This document shows, piece by piece, positions 39,957-50,781 of a DNA stretch of 64,000 bases. Position numbers and translations under genes: made by a program. Below the pieces are notes generated by a model. That model searched no databases. It was not told where the DNA came from and saw only the letters and a program-made list of their open reading frames with translations. Origin of the DNA: Ceratobasidium sp. AG-K (lineage: Eukaryota > Basidiomycota > Agaricomycetes > Cantharellales > Ceratobasidiaceae); contig JAWNGF010000010.1 in the NCBI GenBank assembly GCA_037039685.1, positions 372,001 to 436,000 on the forward strand. Direction: 5' to 3'. Numbering within the stretch: position 1 is the stretch's first letter; each line of letters starts with the position of its first letter.

Positions 39957-39969
39957 GTTATGAGCCCTG
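39957..39969 (+). promoter_or_regulatory. Copia primer-binding site for half initiator tRNA-Met
   Basis: GTTATGAGCCCTG lies a few bases after the inferred LTR end. Its complement, CAGGGCTCATAAC, is the anticodon-arm sequence of fungal initiator tRNA-Met as known from yeast. Priming by a tRNA fragment cut in the anticodon loop is established for Drosophila copia and yeast Ty5; its use here is inference. Confidence 0.75.
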
Positions 39970-40028
39970 ATTGGCTCTCTTAGGCATTCACATCGTTTTT
40001 TTCTACTTGCCCACCGTGTCTTCTGCGT

Positions 40029-41467
40029 CCTCAAATGGACAGCTCTCTACCCCAGAGCATTCGCCTCAACAACGACCAGTCGAGGTATCTCCCGACGTTA
40101 CCACATCTGAAGACGAGGTCTCACTTGACCTCCAACCCGAATTCGCCGATCCCGAACCAACAGGATTTGTCAATCCCAATTATTACGAGCAACTTGATAT
40201 CGCTCTTCCTGGATCTCCAGTCACTGATCCAACCTACCAGCCACCTTATATCAATCAATTACACACTCAGCTCGTTAATTCTGCTTACGGCAGTGCACAA
40301 TACCATCGACTACTTTCCTTTTTAGCCGATTATCAAAATCTACTCGATTTTTACGAGCCCGACGAGGCTGCACAGATTACTCGTGAAGAAGCCGAGGCAC
40401 TCGAACCGTTCCTATTCGAACTCGAGCACGTCGGATACCCATCTCCGCCACCCACTCCTATCGTCACGTACGTTGTTTTTCGACCAATCACATACCAATT
40501 TCCCAACATGCAAGCTGTCGGCAATATTTCCAACAATAATTACAAGTTCCCGCCACTTTCGGGACGCAATAATTACCCAATTTGGAGCATTCAAGTACAA
40601 GATATGCTCATTGAAACCGAACTATGGGAATATGTTGGTGGAAATAATACCAACCGTCTCGTAGTTATAGCTGCAATCCAACAGCAGATGACTGGTAATC
40701 AAGGTGCCCATGTGGCTGTACCTGGCGTTGCAGGAGTTACTCAGCAAAACATCGATGATTGGGAAAAGAACAATCGCAAAGCACTCGGAATAATTCGAAG
40801 GCATATAGATGCCGCCCCTATGATTCATGTAGCAAGACTTGACACAGCATCGGCAGTATGGGCCCGATTGCGACAAGTCTATCAGACCATTGGCACAGCT
40901 GCCATGACATTACTCCAAAACCAGTTCACCGGACTCCGCATTTCCGAGTCAGACGATATGGAGGAACACATCAAGAAATTGCGTTCGATTTTTGACAAAC
41001 TTAACACGGCACTTCTAGCCGAAGGATCGAACCCCATAATTGAACTCAAATTTATCCGACAATTACTTGCTTCTTTGCCCGAATCCTGGCAATACTTAGT
41101 ATCAGTAATTGATCAAACACCTGTTCAAGGCGATAATGAAGGCATCCAACTATCTGCCAACATTACATCACGCCTTCTAGCGGAATACCATCGCCGTAAA
41201 GCCCAAACTGGCGAAAAATCGTTCTTTGCCATGAACCGCCCCAATAACCGGCCCCAACAACAAGGAAATGCATCTGATCGACTCAACAAACGATGCAACA
41301 ATTGTAATATCATCGGACACATTAAACGCGAATGCCGAAAACCCGGAGGCGGTGCATACAAGGGCGGAAATCGTCAAAATAACGGCGGAAACAACTTGAA
41401 CTCGCAAAATCGAAATGGAAACCGTAACAACTACAACAGGAACGGTCAAAATTCGAATCAAGGATGA
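40029..41467 (+). pseudogene. Copia Gag
   Basis: Continuous frame with a zinc knuckle CNNCNIIGHIKREC (C-x2-C-x4-H-x4-C) near 41300, preceded by the retrotransposon Gag core (LSGRNNYPIWSIQVQDMLIE ... TLLQNQFTGLRISES). It ends in an Asn/Gly/Gln-rich tail. The first ATG in frame is at 40509 (MQAVGNISNN); the frame is open upstream to about 39971 without an ATG. It ends at a TGA (41465) that is most simply a mutated CGA, because the same frame continues with the same Asn/Arg-rich composition. Confidence 0.85.
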
Positions 41468-42365
41468 AACAACAATCAAAATCGCAACCAGAATCGCGGA
41501 AATTCCAACGGAAATCAAAACTTGAACCAAGGAGGTAATAGGAACCAATCCAACACAAATCAACAAGGACAAACTGCACATATTGCATCAGTTGACAATG
41601 GAGAAATAGCCTTCTCTTTCAAAATGAATTTCGATAAGCTTCCACTCATTTGAGAAGAACCCTACCCCCCACCCAGTCTAGATTTTTTGACGCTTCCAGA
41701 ACGGGTTCATGCATACATTTCCAATTGCCTAGACCCATCAAAAATTGTCATTAATGGGCAATCAGAAGATCAATATGGTTTTGCTATGGAAGACGCCTGG
41801 ATAATCGATTCTGCCGCATCCTGCCATGTTACCAATCGCCAAGAACACCTCCTCAACTTTATCCCATTCAAATTGACAGTAACTGGAATAGGAGGAACAG
41901 CAGAAATCAGCGGAATGGGCGACATCATTCTATACACTTCAACAAATGCACTGGTTGTAAATGGATCTAGGGTCTGATGGACAGGTTGCCCTAACAACTT
42001 GATCACCTTCAAGAATGTTGCACTAGTCGAGAATTGTCCAGTAAACCTTATTTCCTTATCTGCTTGGACCAATCAATACCCAAAACACAATTTCCACATC
42101 CAGGGGAAGTACATCCATGCCAAATCCGGCCCATCAGACAAATCTCTGTTTGCTGTTGCTGAAATGATAGGAAACCAACAATCCGGCAATTCCTGGTACC
42201 TGATTGCCACTACCAACATTGGTCAAACTGCAATGATCACACGTTCCCTTGATGATTGGCACATCATTCTTGGTCATACTTCTTATGACAACATTCTTTG
42301 CTTACAACGCGTCAAAGGTGTCAAGGGTATCAAGATCATGAAAGCACCGAAATCTTGGACAGCAG
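41468..42365 (+). pseudogene. Copia Pol, N-terminal part (protease, pre-integrase)
   Basis: Continues the Gag frame. The protease active site is in AWIIDSAASCHVTNR (D-S-A, as in copia proteases). The pre-integrase region with DDWHIILGHTSYDNIL (H of the zinc finger) follows. In-frame TGA codons at about 41651 and 41975 each replace a likely CGA. It is cut at KSWTA by the A2 insertion; the reading continues at 61411 as DCVGCMKGK once A2 and one AGCAG copy are removed. Confidence 0.85.
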
Positions 42366-42823
42366 TGTCGTGAGCCAGCTCCCTCCATCAGACTCGCCTG
42401 ATTGTCTTGCTCACCTGTTTCTTCCTTTGTGTTGTGTTTCCGTTTCCGTCTGCCGCGTTGCCACCTCCTTGTGGTTATTTCTGTTACACTGTGTAACGCG
42501 GCTGTGCCTTGTACAAGTCATGTCTGTTCATATAGCATGACTCATATGGACACTCCTGATTGGTAGACTGTTGTGACTCATGTGGCTGCGCGTTGTATGA
42601 CTCAGCCACTTTGCATATATATATAGAGGACCAACAAGCCTGGTAACCCCAGCTTGTTTTGCCTTGTCAAAACATCCCCTTTGAGTGACACTTTGAACCA
42701 CCCCTACCCTCAAGAGCCTACAGACACTTAAGTGTGTTGCGGTTCTTGAGGTCACTTAGGTCTTAGTGCCGTCCACTCTCCGTTGCGGCTTGTCTCATAG
42801 CCATCAAGAAGAAGCCTACGACA
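42366..42823 (+). repeat. A2 5' LTR
   Basis: 458 bp. A TATATATATA box lies at about 42615-42625. AGCTTGTTTTG at 42651-42661, about 33 nt downstream, is the likely RNA start and is complementary to the site just after the LTR. Confidence 0.92.
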
Positions 42824-42826
42824 TTA

Positions 42827-42837
42827 CAAAACAAGCT
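42827..42837 (+). promoter_or_regulatory. A2 self-priming site
   Basis: CAAAACAAGCT, three bases after the LTR end, is the exact reverse complement of LTR positions 42651-42661. No tRNA-type TGG start is seen here. This is the arrangement known from the self-priming Tf1/sushi group. Confidence 0.75.
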
Positions 42838-42845
42838 TAACAATC

Positions 42846-43687
42846 ATGTCCATTCAGGAGGACGCCGGATTGCGTCTCGCAACACCATTATCAATAAGGA
42901 GAGGACCAAGTAGGGCTTCAAGACCTACAAGTTCCCTCAACAAACAAGACATTGCACAAGCATGGGCTGGAGGACCAGCAAGGTCTTGCCCACAAAGCCA
43001 AGCCTCTATGCCCGGAACATTCAACGCTGAGAACATTTCAGTCATACAAGAAGAACCCACCATTGTTACTAGAGAACCAGGCAATATTACCAACAACCCC
43101 ACACTGGTCACAATTCAAATCCCCATCTCAAACACAACTCCAGGCCCATCACGTCCACTATGGCCTATGGGATCCAGAAGACAGTTTTTTTCCCCTCAGC
43201 CTGAAGCTCACGGGGGCGTATCCCTTGTTCCTATCAGACCCCCCCCCATGCCGCACATTTCCCACGCTCCTCAAGTACCCTAGATTGCGGGAACTATCAC
43301 CAATGCCAGTCCAGTCCCAATAAACTCTCAGGCCGTGACTCCAGTTAACCCAGCACCGCCATATGTACCACAAGGGGATTCCCAGCAAGCAACAGCAACT
43401 GAAGGCCAAGAAGTCCCTGGGATTCCCACATCAAGTTCTAGTTCCAGCAGTAGGACTGTGATTAGCAATCTTGACAACCTTGACGATCTTCACATTGGAA
43501 GACACAATGCACTCTTAAGGATTATTGATGGAATGAGGATAACAATTGATAGACAACTCAACGGGTTAGAGCAATCTACTCAAGTGTTGGCCAACAACCA
43601 ACAAATCTTCAACAATTCCCTCAACAACCTACAAGGAACCCTGACAGATATCCTTACCGCTGCACAAAACAGTGAACATAACAGCTT
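42846..43687 (+). pseudogene. A2 Gag, N-terminal part
   Basis: ATG at 42846 (MSIQEDAGLRLATPL). Pro/Gln/Ser-rich region, then a helical block (HNALLRIIDGMRITIDRQL). An in-frame TAG near 43282 stands where A1 has CAG (QIPQIGGT). The frame is interrupted at NSF by the A1 insertion and continues at 57867. Confidence 0.88.
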
Positions 43688-44145
43688 TGTCATAAGCTTC
43701 TTGTTGGTGGCTATGAGACAAGCCGCAATGGAGAGTGGACGGCACTAAGACCTAAGTGACCTCTTGAACCACAACACACTTAAGTGTCTGTAGGCTATTG
43801 AGGGTAGGGGTGGTTCAAAGTGTCACTCAGAGAGGATGTTTGACGAGACAAAACAAGCTGGGGTTACCAGGCTTGTTGGTCTTCTATATATATTCAAAAG
43901 GTGACCGAGTCATACAACACGCAGCCACAAGAGTCATAACAGTCTGCCAATCAGGAGTGTCCATATGAGTCATGCTGTATGAACAGACATGACTCTTACC
44001 AAGCACAGCCGCGTTACACAATGTAACAGGAAAACCACAAGGAGGTGGCAACGTGGCGGGAAAAGGGAAACAGAAAGAAACATACATAGCCACAAGACAG
44101 GACGAGACGCAGACAAGTCCGATGGAGTGAGTAAGGCTCACGACA
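43688..44145 (-). repeat. A1 3' LTR
   Basis: 458 bp, reverse orientation. The purine run GGGGGAGTAA lies just upstream on the minus strand. Confidence 0.92.
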
Positions 44146-44190
44146 TTACTCCCCCTTTAAGGTCCATGAAGGGAACCTGAGGGGACCTGG

Positions 44191-44955
44191 TTACTGTACC
44201 CAGCAGTCCTTGTTGGCCTTCTCTACCAGAGTGTCCAGCTTGTCCTCCTTGTCCTCTGTCAAATCAATGGGGTTGAACATGGTGTTACCCAGTTTGTTGC
44301 AGTGCTCCTCCCATTTTTCCCATGTCTCCTCGTTGGTCCAGTTGGCCTTGGACCAGTTTATAACCCGTTCCTGCTCCTCTACATGTTCCTTTGACCATTG
44401 TTGCACGTCCGGCTTGACTTCCGTCCACTGCAACACATCCGCCTCCTTCTCTTGCCACCAGAATGGCTTCCACTCAAACTTCTCCCTTTGGTAGCAACCC
44501 CTCTCCATCCTCCAATCTGCCAGGTCCTTCTCAAAGCTTGCGTCCCAAGCGTCGTTCCAATGGGGCCTCAAAGATGGTGGCCTCCCGTCATATCCTGGAA
44601 CCCATTTGCTGCTGTACACTCCTTCTTGGCCCCACTCCACCACCCTGAGCATGTGGGTGGACAGCAACACAACCTTGGAGACTTGAAACGCGGCACATCC
44701 TCTGCATACAAATATGTCCTTTCGTTGCAGTTGCATCCAAGTTGGCCACTTCTTCCCCACCCATTGGAATTCTCCCAAGTCTGAGTGGAGAATGTTGTTG
44801 GAGGCGCGGAATTGCATACAACCAGGGCCTTGCTGCAATCGTTTAAAGACATAGAGGGCGGCTCCAGCGTCAAGGATGCGTGCCATATGAAAGGCCGGTC
44901 CATCAAGGATGCGGATGAGGTTGTTGGTGATTGTGGAGCAGGTAACGGAGGGCAT
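44191..44955 (-). CDS. A1 ORF3, unknown accessory protein
   Basis: 254 codons, ATG at 44955 (MPSVTCSTITNNLIRILDGP), stop TAA at 44193-44191. Same length and layout as the A2 ORF3: GEFQWVGKKWPTWMQL, CRGC, a Trp-rich acidic C-terminal half, and an end in VQ where A2 ends in IQ. The two proteins differ at many positions yet both are open from ATG to stop, which suggests the frame was under selection before the copies decayed. It overlaps the pol-frame tail by about 390 nt in another frame. No family recognised. Confidence 0.85.
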   Translation of the reverse strand: MPSVTCSTITNNLIRILDGPAFHMARILDAGAALYVFKRLQQGPGCMQFRASNNILHSDLGEFQWVGKKWPTWMQLQRKDIFVCRGCAAFQVSKVVLLSTHMLRVVEWGQEGVYSSKWVPGYDGRPPSLRPHWNDAWDASFEKDLADWRMERGCYQREKFEWKPFWWQEKEADVLQWTEVKPDVQQWSKEHVEEQERVINWSKANWTNEETWEKWEEHCNKLGNTMFNPIDLTEDKEDKLDTLVEKANKDCWVQ

Positions 44956-47900
44956 TGTGAGGAGCAAAAGAGATTTAAAGCGTGGAGTGTGTAGAGCAAT
45001 TTGGAAGCTGAGAAAGTTTTGCAAGTTGGGTAGTTTTTGTATTGAGCTCTCCCTTTTATACCACTTGGTTTGTAGTTTGAGGGTGTTGGTGCTCCTGGGA
45101 ATTCCTTCAGAAACTTCTTCATGATTCCTTTGAGATGTCCAAAATCTTCTGCTTGTTGTTCCATGTCTTCTTTTGCATCATATCCCTTCCGTCTGACCCT
45201 ATAGAAAAGGCCTTCCTTTGTCATTTTCCAATTCACAATCTTTTCCACTTTGTATTCTTCCTCCCCTTCTTCCGTTTTCACTGGTGGAGGTCGAGGTTGG
45301 TTCCTTTGGAAATTAACGTCTTCCTTGTAAGGGCTAAGCAGGTTGCTATGGAAAACGGGGTGTATCTTCATTGTCTTTGGAAGATCCAATTCAAAGGCAT
45401 GACTAGAGATAGATCTTTTGACTTTGAACAGGCCATGTTTTTTGTTGTCAAGCTTCTTGTTGGATCGATCCATTTTTATGTTTTGCCCATGTAGCCAAAC
45501 TAGGTCTCCTTCTGTGTATTTGGGTGGTTGGCTTTCCTCCATTTTGTTTCTATGCCATTCCATGGTTGCTTTAGCTTCGTCCCAGACCTTCTGCCAACTT
45601 GTTGTTTGCTTCTGGGGTGGTAGTTTCCTGTGTTGGGGTGTTCCAAAGGGGTTCCCTGCCGTAGACGATTTCAAAAGGGGTTTTCCCTGTGATGCTATGC
45701 CTTTGGTTGTTGTAGCAGAATTCTGCAATGGGTAGAAGTCTGGCCCAATCATCCTGTTGGTGATTTACGAACGTTTGTAACCAGGCTTCCAGCCACTGGT
45801 TTATTCGTTCTGTTATTCCGTTGATCTGAGGGTGGTATGCTGTGCTGAAGCTTGGTGTCGTGTTGATCCTCTTGTATAGAGCTTTTAGGAATTTGCTGTT
45901 GAACGTTGTTCCCCTATCTGATACAGTACTTCGTGGGAAATCGTGAAGTTTCCATATATTCTCTAGGAAAATCTCGGCCAATTGTTCTGCTGTTGTTGAT
46001 TCTTTACAGGGTATGAAATGTGCCATGCGGGAGAATTGATCCACAACCACCAATATGCTGTCACTCCCATGTGATTTAGGAAGTTTGGTAATGAAGTTGT
46101 ATGCAATTTCCTCCCATGGACCTTTTGGGATTTCCAGTGGTTTCAAGGGTACGCAAGTTTTTGTTCCCTTTGCTCTCTGGCATTGTTCGCATGAGTCTAC
46201 GTATTTGTTCACTGTGGATTTTAATCCTGGCCAGTAGTATCTTCTTGAGATGAGCTCCAGTGTGCATGCATGTCCTTGGTGACCGGCTATTGGTGAGTCA
46301 TGGTGTAATCTCATGATCTTCAATCTTGTGTCCCTGTCTTCCGGTACATAGATTCTTCCATCAAACCAGAGAAGGTCTTCTTCAAAATTGTACTTCTTGA
46401 TTCCTTCTTGCACTGATTTTGGTAGATCTTCCTTCTTTTTGCATAGTTCTATGATTTGGATAATGCTTTTGTCTTCTGCTTGTAGTTCTCTGATGTCTGC
46501 AATGATATCAAACTTCATGTTTCCAGAGAAATCCTTGAACTGTTCCTCCTTGATCATTACTTGTTCCGCTGTTGGAATGTTGCTATGGTCGCTCCTTCTG
46601 GACAACAGATCTGGTTTTCTTGAAAGTATGCCTGGTCGGTATACGATTTTGAAGTTGTAGGATGCCAGAATCTGGTGCCACTGGGCATGACATCTGTTGA
46701 AGGTTGTTGCCTTCTTCCAATATTGCAGATTTTGGTGATCTGTGTAGATCATGATAGGTTCCTTTGTTCCTTCCAAGTGCAAACGCCAGTGCTTGAGTGA
46801 TTCAATGATTGCCATGAGTTCTTTGTCATGCACATCATAATTCAATTGTGCTTGATTGAAGGATTTTGATAGGAAAGCAATTGGATGTAGGAATCCATCT
46901 TCCTGCTTCTTGGAAAGGATGGCGCCCATTGCCACACCACTTGCGTCGGTTTCTAAGATGTAAGGTTTTTCTGGGTCAGGATGTTGCAATAGAGGTTCCT
47001 TGCAAATTTCCAATTTGAGGTTGTTGAAAGTGTCCTGTTGTTCTTGTCCCCATTGCCATTTTGTGTCCTTCCTTGTTAACGTAGTGAGGGGTTTGGCTAA
47101 TCTGCTGAAGTTTGGAACAAATCGTCTGTAGAAGTTTGCAAATCCCAAGAAAGCCTGTACTTGTTTGACCGTTTTTGGTTCTTTCCATTCCTTGATGGCC
47201 TTGACCTTCTCTTCTTGCATAGAGATTCCTTCTTTGCTGATGCGGATTCCAGTGTAAACCAGTTTCTTGACAAAGAACTCACATTTAGGGAGTTTGGCAA
47301 AAAGATTGTTTTCCAGTAGGATCTTGAGTACCTTCCAAACATCTTCTACGTGCTGCTTTCTATCTTTGGAGAAGACAAGGATGTCGTCAATGTAGACAAT
47401 AACACATATGTCAATCAGGTTGTGGAATATGTGATTCATGTATCATTGGAAGGTAGCTGGCGCATTTTTTAGTCCGAATGGCATTACAATGTACTCATAT
47501 AGCCCTTCCTTGGTTTGGAAGGCAGTTTTCCACTCGTCACCTTCCTTAATGCAGATATTGTTGAATCCCATGCACAGGTCTATTTTTGAGAAGATCTTTG
47601 CGTCCTTGATTTTGTCTAAGAGATCTTCCATGAGTGGCATAGGAAATTGGTTGTCCTTTGTTATTTTGCTCATTGGTCCAAAGTGTTGCACCAGCCTAAG
47701 TTCTGGAGGCTTTTCGGGGTTCTTTGGGTCTTGACCTTTTTTGACAAAGAAGGTGGCCGCTGCTACTGGTGATTTGCTTGGTCGGATCTTTCCTGCGGCT
47801 AGTTCTTTGTTGAGGTACTTCCTAAGAGCAACAGATTCCACAGGTGAAAGTGGAATTGGTCTGGCCAGTTTTGGAAGATCCGCTCCTTCTATTAGGTCAA

Positions 47901-48429
47901 TAGTACAGTCGTATGGTTGATGGTCTGGTATGCGTTTGAATTTTTACTTGCTAAAAACCTCCTTGAATTCCTTGAATTCTTCCGGTATGTCGTCAATTTC
48001 ACATGTCTTACCCATGATGTGGTTTGTCCTCCATGTGATAGTTTTTGAATGCCAGTCAATGATTGGGTTAGCTTCTTCTAACCATCCTAGTCCTAAGATA
48101 AGGCGTGTATCCCCGGTTGGCATAGCAAAGAAATTCTGCCTAAAGCTTTTCCCTTCCAGGTCAAACTTTAGATTGGCTTTGAATCAGATTTGATGTGGTA
48201 ATTCTTTTCCCTGAATCCCAATGACTTTCCTGGGTGTAGGTAGCTCAATTAGTGGTATGGCGTTTGAGCGTGCCCAAGAAATATTGATAAAGTTTTTTGA
48301 AACGCCTGAGTTGATAAGGGTGGGGATGGGTTCTGTGATTCCAGTAACATTTGTGTAGACAACTGTTGATTCATTTGTTGCTTTAAGGTACATTGTCTCT
48401 GTTACCGGTTCTTTGGTCTCTCCACACAC
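44956..48429 (-). pseudogene. A1 Pol polyprotein
   Basis: Protease near 48340-48300 reads TLINSGVSKNFIN; the catalytic D of DSG is replaced by N. Reverse transcriptase (VMPFGLKNAPATFQ, then YIDDILVFSKD near 47400) is followed by RNase H (ILETDASGVAMGA). Integrase has HHDSPIAGHQGH ... CEQCQRAKG, VVVDQFSRMAHF, SDRGTTFNS and GITERINQW. The C-terminal region (KKLDNKKHGLFKVKRSI) and a chromodomain (EEYKVEKIVNWKMTKEGLF) follow. In-frame stops lie near 47440 (TGA), 47945 (TAA) and 48185 (TGA), and there is a frame change near 45600-45640. Defective. Confidence 0.92.
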
Positions 48430-50350
48430 AGTTAGAGCAAGACCTTGTCTTTTCCCGACTCTGGTTTGCTCTTGAGTTTTCCTTCACGTCCCCTTAGATT
48501 AGGTTCTTCCTTTTTCCAGTCCTTTTCAGGGCATTTTGCTAGCAGGTGCTTGTCCGATCCACATTTTAGGCAATGTTTTGATGAAATTCTTGCCTTGTAT
48601 ACGTCATCGGGAAGCCTTTTTGTGGAGCTGGAGGATGCCGATGTTGTTTTTTGTCCTGTGGTGTTTTTGATGAATTGTACCTTTTGATCAATGGAGATTG
48701 CGATTGAGATCCACCGGTCCAGAGGTAGTTCCCGCTCCGTTCCATCTTTGTTAATTAGGGTTAACTCAAATCGGGCTAGTTCAGTTTTGACTTCAGTCTT
48801 CAGTCCTTCCTTGAATTGGTTAATCAGGGCTTCCTGCCCCCAATTTACGTCAACTAATAGATATCAGAATTCCAAAGCATAGTTTGCTACCAAATTGTTC
48901 TGTTTGCATTTCCAGATATTGGCTTTGGCTTTAGCTTTCTTGTTTGGGTCACTGAATTGTTCCATGAAATGGGCTTTGAAGTTTCTCCATGAGGCTAGGT
49001 TTTTGTTATTTTCTCCCTGGTTTAGTGATTGTAGCAATACTTGTGCCCAATGGGTCGCCGCCTTGTTTTCAGATCTGAAGTTGGCAAGTGCTTTGCAGAT
49101 CCATTCTTCATGAGAGTTGTATTGCTCGCCTAATCAAACAAAATAGCTTTCCATCTGTGTGATGAACATTTCGGCTCCTTCCCCCTTTTTTCCGTCAAAG
49201 GGTTCAGGTCATGTGACCTTAGGACGACAAGGTACCCCACCGGTGTTAGAATTTTCTGTGAGGCGTTGGAGCCTCTGTTCCAATTCATTGATTTGGGTAG
49301 ATTCGGCTTCAGGATGTGATGGAGAGTTTGATTGTCTAGATGGATTTTCCGCATGTAATGATGCTTCGTCCATTTCTTCTCAAAGATTGCTGATAGCTTC
49401 TTGTATTGTGGTGATTCGCATAGTATTGGCGGTTCCTTCTTGTCGTAGGCTTTCCAAGCCTTGTGTTACGGCTTCATTCCATTCAAGTTGTCCTTGCCTG
49501 GTGGTATTGAGTTCTTTGCGTACGTTGTTTACAAGACCTTGCATGTTTGCAACTTTGTTTTGAAGCTGGGTGATGTCTTGTCCGACTAGGAAAGTGTTAT
49601 GTTTGCTGTTCCTTGCCGCATTGAGAATATCCGTCAGGGTTCCTTGAAGGGTGTTGATGGAGTCGTTGAAGATCTGCTGATTGTTTGCTAGGACCTGGGT
49701 GGCTTGTTCTAACCCATTGAGTCTTCTGTCAACCACTATTCTCATTCCGTTGATGACCCTTAAGAGTGCATTGTGTCTTCCAAGGTGCAGATAATTGAGA
49801 TCATCCAGATTGCAAATGACGGTTCTACTGCTAGAGCTGGAACTTGAACTGAGATTCCCGGGTACGTCTTGGTTCTCAATTGTTGGTTGCTGGGAATAGC
49901 CTTGTGGTACATATGGTGGTGCAGGGTTTACAGGTGTCACAGCTTGGGAGCTTATTGGGATTGGACTGGCATTGGTAATAGTGCCTCCGATCTGGGGAAT
50001 TTGCAGGGCATGTGGAATGTGTGGCGTGGGTGGGGGTCTGCTGGGAACAAGGGATATGCCCCCATGAGCTTCAGGCTGCGGAGAAAAAAATTGTCTTCTG
50101 AAGGTTGTGGGCCATAGTGGATGCAAGGGTCCAGGGCTTGCGTTGGAAATAGGGATTCAAATCATGGCTGGTGTGGGATCATTGGTGATATCTCCTGGTT
50201 CCCTATTGACAATTGTAGCTTCTTCTTGGATGACCAAAGCATTTTCAGCATTGAACGTTCCGGGCATAGAGGCTTGACTCTGTGGACAAGACCTTGCTGG
50301 TCCTCTGGCCCATGCTTGTGCAATGTCTTGTTTGTTGAGAGAACTTGTGG
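48430..50350 (-). pseudogene. A1 Gag, main part
   Basis: Continues from the short N-terminal piece beyond B1 (57385-57312). It contains RPTSSLNKQDIAQ at its start, the helical block HNALLRVINGMRIVVDRRL, the Gag core EPFDGKKGEGAEMFI and the zinc knuckle CLKCGSDKHLLAKC (C-x2-C-x4-H-x4-C, near 48560). TGA codons near 50156, 49380, 49215, 49130 and 48862 each sit where A2 or the reading context has CGA. Confidence 0.88.
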
Positions 50351-50355
50351 GTCTT

Positions 50356-50771
50356 TGTCCCAACTTGGGTCAATTAGGTATATATAAAGGTTAAGGGGTT
50401 CGACTTGGAGAAGTCTTAGAACCCAAGGAGTAATGATAGTTAAGAGGATTTGATTTAGCAAGTCCTAGTGGAGAAGAGGTCAAGCCTTGTCGTTAACCGG
50501 CTTGACCTCTGGGTTTATATACATGTGAGATCAAGGCCATGTCATCATCTATCAGTGTGGGAAAGCCAAGTACAACCAATGATAAGCGAGATAAGAGATA
50601 TGACTCGACATTCTGGAAGTTCCGGAAGCATCACCAATATCAAATGAAAAGACAAATACATCACATGATACAATTTAAGCGCCAGAGGACATTTGTACCA
50701 AAAAAGGAAAGTGTTCGGAAAAAAAGATATAAAATCGGAATAAAATGTCTGAGCTTAGTCAGCTCATGACA
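50356..50771 (-). repeat. B1 3' LTR
   Basis: 416 bp, reverse orientation. The purine run AGGAGGGGGTAA lies immediately upstream on the minus strand. Confidence 0.93.
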
Positions 50772-50781
50772 TTACCCCCTC

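Noticed and set aside
42846..43687. Plus-strand gag fragment as a separate solo element
   Set aside because: It is the left half of A2: the frame resumes exactly at 57867 after the AGCTT duplication.
44191..44955. Envelope gene of a gypsy element (ORF3)
   Set aside because: No signal peptide, no membrane segment, no furin-type site and a strongly charged Trp-rich composition; position alone is not enough.
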